Shown piece after piece: positions 43,384 through 51,603 of a stretch of 51,603 bases of DNA. The stretch lies in NCBI GenBank assembly GCA_016719565.1, contig JADJYU010000011.1, forward strand, positions 1 through 51,603, read 5' to 3'. The notes beneath the pieces are model-generated. The model did not search any database. It was not told where the DNA came from and worked only from the letters and a program-made list of their open reading frames with translations. Source of the DNA: Ignavibacteria bacterium (lineage in GTDB: Bacteria > Bacteroidota > Ignavibacteria > Tepidaquicellales > Tepidaquicellaceae). Position 1 is the first letter of the stretch. Every line of letters starts with the position of its first letter. A program made the translations under genes and the position numbers.

Positions 43384-45287
43384 TTACTTAGTCAGTATCA
43401 TTTTTTTTGTCTGAACAAATCCTTCGGACTGTAATTTATAAAAATACACTCCGCTTGAAAAATCAGATGCATTCCATATAATTGAATAGCTGCCTGCATT
43501 TTGTTTCGTATTAACAAGAGTCGTTACTTCTCTTCCCAGCAGGTCATAAATTTTCAGTGTTGTGAATCCGCCTGCAGCCAGGCTGTAATAAATAGTTGTC
43601 GAAGGATTGAATGGATTCGGATAATTGTTCTTCAGTTCGTAATTGAATTCATTCTGTTCTGTATCACCGGTTAAATCAGCAGCATCTCCCTGATTTACTT
43701 CCTTAATTCTGCCCTCGGATGTATAATACAGGAATCTCAGTTTTCTCACATAATCTTTGAGTCCTTTATATTCAGGAACCTGAAGTATCTGAATATTTTC
43801 AACTTCCACTCCTCCGAGTGAAATTAATATTCCAAGCAAACCTTCATTTACAGTGACCGAATATTTTTTATTCGGATGCAGCGGAGAATTATTTATTCGG
43901 ACTGATGAGAGTATAACTCTTTCGCCGGCAGGTTTTTGAATATCGTATTTGAATTTCATTCCGGAAACCTGCAGAAAAAAATCATTGTCAATTCCTATCA
44001 TAGATAAACCGATTTCCAGTCCTTTAATGAGCTCTGATCCTCTTATGTCAAATGTCGCAAGTTTAAAATCCAGACCGGAAGCTGTGTCATATCCGTAACT
44101 GACTGATCTGAAGATATCAGCGCTTGTAATAGCCCCGCGGTAAATTTTCTCAGCGATTAATCCGTTTGCAGTGATTCCGATTTTTGTATGTGTTTTATTC
44201 CTGTAAGAATCTGTGATCAGATTTCCCATAGGCGTATCTTTTATTCTGCTGTCCGGATTATTTGCTGTTTCCAAATCTTTTAAAGCGAAGCCGTCAACCG
44301 TGTGGAATACATCGCCGAACTGGGCTGTGATACCGGCTTTAAGTTCATCTATTACAGCTTTAATTTCGGGAACTGCCGGAACATTTTTATCAATTTGTAT
44401 AAGAGTATATTCATTAAACGTAACAACATCATTCTCAAAAGTAAAACTGAGTTTGCCGATGTTTTGATAATATGAACCTGCCTGACAAATATATACAGGT
44501 TTGTTTTCAGGATTCATTATGACTACCGGCTGCTGAAATGCAAAATGGTCATGACCTCCGATAATGAAATTAATTCCGGGAATATTTGCAGCTATCTGTG
44601 CATCAATCGCAGAGCCGAGATGCGAAAGAAAAACTATTACATCTGCTCCCTGATTCTGCAGCTCAAGAACTGTAGCATAAGCTGTTTCTGCAACATCCTC
44701 ATTTATAATAACAGGATAGGCATTGCTGAGCGGTGAGGGAATTGTCATTCCGAAAATACCGACTTTTACATTTCCGAACTCTTTAATTGTATACGGCTGT
44801 ATAAATTCCGAAAGAGGCGGATAACCTGTGAGATCAAGGTTCGCAGATATTACCGGAAAAGATCCGTTAGAAAATCCTGCTGTCAATACATCATTCAGTG
44901 TTGACGGTCCGAGATCAAATTCATGATTCCCAACTGTCAGTGCGTCAAATCCTAATTGCTTCATTATCTGCAGCTCGGGAACACCGAAATATGTATTAAA
45001 GAAAAATCTCCTGTAGAGAAATCTCCTGCATGAAGCGTAAGTACATTTGGTTCTGTCTGCTTTATCAATCCTATCACTGACGCAGCTTTTGCTATTCCTC
45101 CGATCGTCCCTTCAAGATTACAGGTCTTCGGACCGACAGCGTCAAGATGCGAGTGACTGTCATTTGTATGTAAGATTGTTACCGGTATTTCCTGTGCATT
45201 AGTAAAATTAATGAAAGTGAATATCATGATTAAGATTGTAAAAATAAAATTTGATGGCTTTTTCATCTCATTACTCCTTTTCCGCAA
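43384..45287 (-). pseudogene. Secreted 5'-nucleotidase/UshA-like phosphatase with T9SS tail, frameshifted
   Basis: A signal peptide leads into the metallophosphatase domain with ILHTNDSHSHLD, HAGDFSTGDF, VGNHEFDLGP and GGHDHFA. Next come the 5'-nucleotidase C-terminal domain (RIKDTPMGNLITDSYRNKTH, GITANGLIAE) and a T9SS tail (NYPNPFNPSTTIYYSL ... SGVYFYKLQSEGF). The frame changes near 45000: GATTTTTCT needs one more T to give GDFFFNTYFG. The intact protein, about 630 residues, would hydrolyse nucleotides outside the cell. Confidence 0.85.
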
Positions 45288-45498
45288 CTGCGGATAAATT
45301 AAATTTGCAATTATTAAGTTTTAACTGTTTTAAAAAGAATCTCATTATCTTAATTAAATCTAAATTAATTTATATATAATGATTTCTTCAATTGTCACAG
45401 CTTTGTAAAAAATGTGGTGGCTTAAATTATCAGAAAAGAAGAAATTCACTTGTTATCATTTATAGTTACTTCTTTTTAAAAGGCGCAGTGTGTGTACA

Positions 45499-45525
45499 TA
45501 AAAAACGGGGCGGTGATACCGCCCC
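45499..45525 (-). terminator. Rho-independent terminator of the dockerin-like gene
   Basis: GGGGCGGT (45507-45514) pairs perfectly with ACCGCCCC (45518-45525) around GAT. On the minus strand GTTTTTTA follows. It lies 33 bases beyond the stop of the dockerin-like T9SS gene. The sequence between here and the 5'-nucleotidase start holds nothing else I recognise. Confidence 0.85.
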
Positions 45526-45557
45526 GGACAGTTAAAATAACACATGATCATATTTTA

Positions 45558-46544
45558 TTATTTTACCAAATTCATTTGTTTCGTTTCGGAAAAATCTCCG
45601 GAAACCAATCTAAAATAATATACACCGCTTGAGAAATTTCCGGCATTCCAGATATAAGAATGTAGTCCTGCCTGAAGATTCTGATTTATAATTAAGTCAA
45701 CTTCCCTTCCTGCAATGTCATAAACTGAAAGTTTCACAGGTGATTCGGATGAAAGTGTAAAGCTTATTGAAGTAGAAGGATTGAACGGATTTGGAAAGTT
45801 TTGATTGAGAGTTATGTCATTTCCGGTAACTGTTGCTGTGTTATTCCTTTTAAACCTTCCGGATTCAAAGGTGATTTTACCGACAGAAATTTATCTTTGT
45901 TCAATTCAATTATTACAAGGTCTTCAATGTCTACAAAATTATCTCCCCGTAAGGTCTGTAACTGTATAACCGGTAGTCATATTCCATACATCATTTTCAA
46001 TCATTGAATAATCTTCAAGATCAATAAAACCGTCCTGATTTGCATCACCGCTTAGCATAACTCTTCTCTTGCCGGCATTAAAAGTATTATTTCCGTAAAC
46101 ATTTGCGGCAACAGTAAAATCAAATTCATTTAACTGATTTTCAAATATTCTTACCGGCGTTGAACTCCATACCTCAAGACTGTTTCTGTGTTTCAGAACA
46201 ATATAACATTCTGTGAATTCATTTGATGAACTTCCGGGTAAGTCAAATCTGAAAATTCCTTCCATTGTGTTTTTTTCAATTTCTGCTTCGGTAGCTGACA
46301 TTACATCAAACGGAAAATATCCGTTTCTGAGCTGAGCAGAAAAAACATCATTGGTTACTGCACTGCCGTAATCATCATGATACATACCCTGTGTACTTGC
46401 TGTGATTTTGACATCAGCATACGGGAATGCCGGCTGAGAATTTGTATTGCCTGACTGCATTAACATAAATGCCGTGAACAGCATAAATGCTTTTAAAAAA
46501 AGCGAAACTGTTTCTGATCTGTTTTTGAAAATTCGGGTATTCAT
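45558..46544 (-). pseudogene. Secreted dockerin-like protein with T9SS sorting domain, frameshifted
   Basis: A signal peptide region (FLKAFMLFTAFMLMQSGN) is followed by a beta domain, a dockerin type I-like pair of repeats (SGDANQDGFIDLEDYSMIEN and, after a break, TGDNFVDIEDLVIIELNKDK) with the Ca-binding DxNxDG pattern, and a T9SS tail (NQNFPNPFNPSTSISFTLS ... SSGVYYFRLVS). Breaks lie near 45945 (one G too many in ACGGGGAGA) and near 45835. A dockerin-like calcium repeat on a T9SS cargo suggests assembly with a partner or a matrix. About 330 residues if intact. Confidence 0.8.
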
Positions 46545-46857
46545 TTCTTACTCCTTTATTTAAAGTTCTTAAAATTGGTTTTTTATCCGGACGTAAATTT
46601 GTTGAAACGGGCATTTGAATTGCCGGTGTTTTCCGTTTTAAGATCAACGGATTGTTTCACAATGAATTAAGAATTACTTCTCCGGTTCTACGTCTTCGGT
46701 TATTAAAAATTTAATTTATGAATCAGTTTTATTCATTTGTTAAATCTGTATAAAATTAAATGTTATAACCAATTCAAGTGTCATGCGAAAGTAAAAATAT
46801 GTCTGAGAGTTGTAATGAACGGAGATTGATTATGTGTGAGTGGATTTTCCGCGGATC
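46545..46857. other. AT-rich gap upstream of the dockerin-like gene
   Basis: 313 bases between the response regulator stop and the dockerin-like gene start. It must contain that gene's promoter and the end of the kinase-regulator transcript. I see no strong hairpin, RNA gene or conserved motif. A 77-codon frame on the minus strand (46414-46647) has no recognisable content. Confidence 0.5.
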
Positions 46858-47538
46858 TTATTTTACAAATTTATATCCAACTGAATGGTATGTTATAATA
46901 TGTTTCGGTCTTGACGGATTTGTTTCAATTTTTTTTCGCAGCATCAGAATGTAATTATCAACAGTTCTTGTAGTCGGAAAATTGTCGTATCCCCAGACTT
47001 CATTTAGAAGATCGTTGCGGGAAACGACATTGTCTTCATGTCCGATAAAATATTTCATGATCTCATATTCTTTCAATGACATTTCAATTTTGTGATCACC
47101 TTTTACTGCTTCCATCTTCGCAAAATCAAGCGTGACATCATCAAATTTAAATTTGTCAAAATCATTTTTTATAAAGGATCTTCTTCGCAGAATAGCTTTT
47201 ATTCTTGCAACAAGTTCTCTGATGCTGAATGGTTTAGTAACATAATCATCTGCCCCGAGTTCTAGACCAATCACTTTATCCGCTTCTTCTGCTTTTGCAG
47301 AAAGCATTATTATGGGGAAGTTGTGTCCGCTGAGCCGGAGATCTTTGCAGATATCAAAACCATTTTTGCCGGGCAGCATTATATCCAGCAGTATCAGCTC
47401 GGGTTTAATTTTTAATGCCGTAAGAAATCCTTTTTCACCGTCTGATGAAATCAGGGTTTCATAATTTTCTTTTCTCAGACTAATTTCCAGCCCCTTGGAA
47501 ACAGCCGGATCGTCTTCTATGATCAGTATTTTATTCAT
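46858..47538 (-). CDS. OmpR/PhoB-family response regulator
   Basis: 226 residues. The receiver domain has the acidic pair (IIEDD), phosphoacceptor Asp near residue 52 in LILLDIMLPGKNGFD, and the conserved Lys in VTKPF. The C-terminal winged helix (SLKEYEIMKYFIGHEDNVVS, then RTVDNYILMLRKKIE) is of the OmpR/PhoB type. It follows the histidine kinase gene by 51 bases and should be phosphorylated by it. Unlike its neighbours it is unbroken. Confidence 0.95.
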   Translation of the reverse strand: MNKILIIEDDPAVSKGLEISLRKENYETLISSDGEKGFLTALKIKPELILLDIMLPGKNGFDICKDLRLSGHNFPIIMLSAKAEEADKVIGLELGADDYVTKPFSIRELVARIKAILRRRSFIKNDFDKFKFDDVTLDFAKMEAVKGDHKIEMSLKEYEIMKYFIGHEDNVVSRNDLLNEVWGYDNFPTTRTVDNYILMLRKKIETNPSRPKHIITYHSVGYKFVK

Positions 47539-47589
47539 GTCCGTATTGTAGTAATGTAATTTTTATAATTAATTAAATTGACCTGATAT

Positions 47590-50044
47590 TTACCGGTCAG
47601 CTCTGTTCAATGGAAAATATAAATTAAATGAAGTTCCTATTCCTAATTCGCTTACAACTTCTGTCTTTCCTTTGTGTGAATCCATAATATTTTTTATAAT
47701 GCTCAGTCCGATTCCCGCACCGCCTGTGTGTTTTACATCAGCATTTTTCAGCCGGACAAACGGATTGAATATATTTTTTATATCTTCTTTTGATATTCCT
47801 ATTCCTTCATCTTTAATTTTTACTACAGCATAATTGTTTATTATTTCAGAAGAGACTCTTATAAATTTTTTCTCCGGAGAATATTTGATAGCGTTTGATA
47901 AAATATTTATCATCGCCTCTTTCACTGAATCCTTATCCGCTTCAATAAAATATTATCCTGAAGAAAAATTTCCGCTCTGAAATTTTCCATCATAAACTGA
48001 TATTCCATTATCCTTAATGATTCCGTAATACAGTCATTAAGGTTTATTCTTACAAATGAGTATTCCTTTATTCCGTTTACAATCTTTGAATAGTTCAGAA
48101 CATTGTTGATAAGTCTTGTGAGCCGGTCGGTTTCACCTTCTATAATTTCAAGATATTCATTTGTTATTCCTGTTTTAAAATTATCCTGCTCTTTTAAAAT
48201 TTCCGTGAACATCTTAATTGAAGTAAGAGGGGTTTTAAGATCATGTGAAACGCTTGAGACATAATAGATCATGTTCTTATTAAATTTATCCAATCTCGAT
48301 ATTTCAAGCTCTTCAAGCTCTACTTTTGCTGAAGCTGCAGTTTTTTAAACGCAAGCATTACATTGGAAACTAAGATGTTCAGTAATTCAATGTCTTCTTT
48401 CATATAACGGTGACCGGATATTTTATCACCCAGTATTATTGCCGCGAAATATTTTCCGGTTCAATAGCAAAAGGAATTAATACGCTTATATTCCGGACGG
48501 TCAATATTTCTGTCTTCGATAAATCTGTATCCAGTCCGGCTCCGTTTTCTCTTTAGCTGTTAATATTTTATTCTGACCGGTATTCTTTCCGCTCAATATT
48601 AAATCTGATATCTCTTCACTGAGAGTTTCGAAATTATTTTGCGAAAGTACTTTTATATTTTTCTGTCTTCTGTGACTGCAGTAAATGCAATTTTCCGGAC
48701 AGGATTATTTTATCAATTGCCGAAACAACATACCCACTTAAGCCGGGTATTGTGATCTGGTCATTTAATCCTGCGGAAAAATTAATTACAGCTTTCTCAA
48801 AATCATATCCTTCCCTGTAAAAACTTTGTCAATGTAATTTCTTAATTTATTCTGGATCGGATTAAAAATTATTATTGCAAAAAATATCAGTATAACCGAG
48901 ACAATGTCTTCATATCCTTTTATAAAATCGCCGGCAATTAGTTTTATAAATTCATTTGCAGCTAAGTAAATAATTATAATGATAAAGGTTAATGCGGTAT
49001 AGAGGATGCTTTTCTTTTATAAAAACATCAATATCAAAGACATGATATTTAATTATTGCTCTTGTAAAAAACCGGGACAAAGATTAAAAAATGCTAATAG
49101 AAATTCCTCCTGAATAAGTTCGTCAAATCCCAGCAGTCTCGGCAGCAGCCATAGCAGCAGGAACGGAAATGCTCCGGCAGCTAATCCCCAGAATAACCAT
49201 TCTGCTTTTTTTTTTTTCAGCGGTGTCACTTATTTTCCGGTAGCATAAAAATAAATTTAGCGCTCCGGAAATAATGATTATCAGTAATACGGCTTCAGTT
49301 ATTTTCCATAGTGTTTCCATGGTGAGAACCATTTCTGAGTTTATATTATTGATAGAATAAATCTGAGCCGAGATCAGTAAAATACAAAACAGAAATGATA
49401 TTATATAAAGAACGGTAAAATATTTATTGAATCTATTTATTCTTATAACAGGAAAAAGAAAAGTAAACTGCGAAATGCTATTCCGCCGAGAAAATATGAA
49501 GATACATGAGAAGCCCTGACTATATAAGCAATCCAGTCATTATCAATAAAATATTTTCCGGGTGAAGTCATGGTTGCAGAAGTGAAAAAAAGTATAAAGA
49601 CCGGAATAATACTCTGACTGCTCTGTCTCCGGATTTTTCTGATCAGAAACACAGAGGTGATCCAGAATGAAAGTCCCTGAAGTAAGCTGATCAGTATGAA
49701 ATTGTATTTTCTGTAATAACGTACAAGATGAACCTGAAGGTTTAATACTGTATTTCCGGCCGTTAATATAGCCAGATCTGTTTCGAGACCTGCTGATCTT
49801 GAATCAAGTATTGTTTCAAGCTGATACATACTTTTTAGGCTGATACCGTCTGCAGACTGTATTACATCCCCCGGTATTATTCCTTCGTAATTTTCAGCAG
49901 ATATAATTTTTTCATCTATACAATAATAGCGAAACAGGAGGATCCGCTTTTTGATATAAGTCTGTTGATTCCCAATAATCCTGTTATCAGAAAAATCAGC
50001 GATACTGCATAATAAAAATACTTTTCACGATTATCCGTATCCAT
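47590..50044 (-). pseudogene. Sensor histidine kinase, multiply frameshifted
   Basis: Reading leftward from ATG 50044, fragments give an N-terminal membrane helix (YYAVSLIFLITGLLGI), a PDZ-like piece (GDVIQSADGISLKSMYQLET), a multi-helix membrane region (SLLQGLSFWITSVFLI ...), and a degenerate GAF-like region. The kinase core follows: HisKA with VSSVSHDLKTPLTSIKM, then HATPase with EAMINILSNAIKYSPE, DEGIGISKEDIKNIFNPF and GAGIGLSIIKNIM. At least five breaks divide the roughly 815 codons. It pairs with the response regulator downstream. The signal sensed is unknown. Confidence 0.85.
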
Positions 50045-50581
50045 TTCACGCAAATTAATTACAAGTATATGCGATAAACTCAGACAATTACATGTATCTA
50101 TTTATATTAACAGAAAAAGAATACTGGCAATGATCAATATTCCCGTTGTATTCCGGGATGAATATCAGGTTTATTTTTACAAATAGTATGACTTACATCA
50201 ACACCATATAAAGCTGTTTCTCTAAACATCTTTCTATTAGTAATAAAAACATATTCAGAATATCCAGCCTGCTGTAATTGTAAATGTCTGAAAATTTTTT
50301 CCAGTCATCAAAATTATTTATAAAAGTAGGCTGTTTAAGTTTACATAGTCAAATCTCCTTCAAGAGAATTTCATTTTCAGATAATTGTCTGACGGGAATG
50401 TTCAAACCTAATCTAAATAAGTGAATTCGCTTATTTTGTCTTTACAGTTACTACATTCTTCTGTTATTTCTGAGTGTAATATCCTCCCCTCAGAGAAAGT
50501 ATTTCCAGAAAAGTAAACTCCAGTCCTGAATGAAAACCGCCGTAATATTTTTTGAATTAAAAAGATCCATATATTCAAGAT
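50045..50581. other. Degenerate stretch without a supportable gene
   Basis: No frame on either strand shows a recognised family. Being between two broken genes on the minus strand near the window edge, it may be an intergenic region or badly read coding sequence. I see no RNA gene or repeat in it. Confidence 0.45.
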
Positions 50582-51349
50582 TCATAAGAAAATTATAGAA
50601 TTAAACTTTTGAAATAATATTCTTATCATCAATTGAAAGATCATACGAGCTCTATTCTGAATATAACCCGGCAGCTGTCTTTCTGGGGTCCGTCCAGCTG
50701 ATGAGAAAGATGCAGAATTCACGTTGATGAGACTTGAACCGGCGTTAATCGATGATTTAAGCACCTGATTTTATATTAAATGACTTTGATGACTCCGAGA
50801 TCAAAATAAAATACATCTCCGTTATCGCTTCTTTCATTTCCAACCGAAAATTCACTTCCAGTATTGTTCTTCCGGCAGATTCAGATTTACTCCGACAAAT
50901 AATTCTTTAATTACTTCCGAAGATAATGTCAGCCGGTAATTTGTAACATACGGTTCATATTTTCCCGGTTATATTTCCGAGCCATCTGTAGTAACAACTT
51001 CATGTCCGTAAGTAAATAATCCCTCTTGAAGCCCGGCAGTTCCGTAATCCATTATTTTATGTGATGAAAAGAAATTATATTTTGATGAATCCAAAGATAA
51101 TATTTGCCCGTGAACTGCCCGCTCGGGTGCTGGAGACCTTGCAGCGAAGCAATACCTGCAGGATTATAGAAATACGAAAGAGCATCTCCGGTAACTGAAA
51201 TAAAACCTCTTCCCATCCTTCGGCTCTTGCTCCCGGCTGTCTTCCAAAAATAATTCTGATAATGTTCCCTTATAATTTTGTGAAAATGAGTCTTGGTAAT
51301 TAATGAACATTAGCAAAACTGCAACTTTTAGCGTAAATATTTTTTTCAT
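50582..51349 (-). pseudogene. PorV-like outer-membrane protein remnant, frameshifted
   Basis: From ATG 51349 a signal peptide (FTLKVAVLLMFINYQDSFSQ) is followed, across frame changes, by QPGARAEGMGRGFISVTGD and ALSYFYNPAGIASLQG. This is the hallmark start of PorV/UPF0164-type outer-membrane beta barrels (GARAMGMGGAF...YYNPAG). Later fragments are too broken to follow. PorV is a T9SS outer-membrane component that shuttles cargo, but many paralogues exist, so I claim only the family. At least four breaks occur in about 770 bases. Confidence 0.55.
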
Positions 51350-51442
51350 TTATATAATTCTCCTTATGATTAGTTTTATTTTTTTGCTGGTTCAAATTAC
51401 CTTCTGATAAAACAGAAAAATTTTCATCTTATTTTGTTAACT

Positions 51443-51603
51443 TCAATACCCGGCGGCAGTCCCCTGCGGAAATCTTGCAAACATTTTCAGATCCATTACT
51501 GAAATTTCATCCGCGTCGTAAGTAAATGCAGAATCACCGCTTGAAGCTATACCTATTGTCAGTAACAGATTTACCGATATAAAGATATCAGGGCATGTAA
51601 TAT
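51443..51603 (-). CDS. 3' end of an unidentified gene, running off the window
   Basis: The minus strand frame ending with TGA at 51443-51445 is open to the window edge (DADEISVMDLKMFARFPQGT near its end). It could be the C-terminus of a further secreted protein in this cluster or a chance frame. No family is recognised. Confidence 0.3.
   Translation of the reverse strand, partial: ITCPDIFISVNLLLTIGIASSGDSAFTYDADEISVMDLKMFARFPQGTAAGY

Noticed and set aside
45004..45028. Direct repeat of AAATCTCCTG inside the 5'-nucleotidase gene
   Set aside because: It encodes the family motif GDFSTGDF, so it is a coding coincidence and not a duplication.

Overview
The window looks like a chromosomal contig from the Ignavibacteria / Chlorobi-Bacteroidota side of the tree (inference). 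The flanking genes encode secreted proteins ending in type IX secretion (T9SS) type A sorting domains (the NYPNPFNP motif followed by SGVYFY and a basic tail). The best promoter-like sites match the Bacteroidota TAnnTTTG box. The DNA is moderately AT-rich.

An apparently near-complete Mu-like transposable prophage of about 30.3 kb (about 8561-38881) sits between a polyphosphate kinase gene and a serine-hydrolase-family gene. Its ends carry imperfect inverted repeats (21 of 26 positions match), paired TTGCCAAATAA-type sites at each end, and a GTAAT direct repeat just outside. The map is reversed relative to Mu, with the early control region at the right end. There, a frameshifted XRE repressor gene (+) and a Ner-like gene (-) diverge from two perfect palindromic operators, followed leftward by a DDE transposase. 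Leftward from 35758 come small early/middle genes: GemA/gp16-like, Gam, a membrane-anchored metallophosphoesterase, several small DNA-binding proteins and a DUF2335 protein. The middle (22912-29955, + strand) is the head/packaging module: gp37-like, portal (gp29), gp36, an HTH protein, large terminase (gp28), MuF (gp30) with a C-terminal zincin-like domain, a small acidic protein, and gpG. The left part (8653-22820, - strand) holds the protease/scaffold, capsid, holin-like proteins, tail tube, tail chaperones with a -1 frameshift site, tape measure, tail tip and fibres. There is no sheath or Mu-type baseplate, so the particle should be a siphovirus like B3/D3112. No MuB ATPase and no endolysin were recognised.

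Left flank: a beta-helix T9SS protein, radA, a GntR regulator, a choice-of-anchor-B T9SS protein and ppk. Right flank: a serine-hydrolase homologue, a Ycf48-like propeller with a T9SS tail, a glycine-zipper protein, a 5'-nucleotidase with a T9SS tail, a dockerin-like T9SS protein, a histidine kinase/response regulator pair and a PorV-like remnant.

Nearly every flanking gene is broken by single-base indels, and most breaks I could place lie in homopolymers. The prophage has only three or four. The outer edges of the window are the worst. I read this mainly as uneven consensus quality, so 'pseudogene' entries may be intact in the living cell.

The points most worth following up are the MuF-zincin fusion with a candidate immunity gene, the iterated palindrome array almost exactly at the prophage midpoint, the operator/promoter architecture, and the reversed head module with no MuB.
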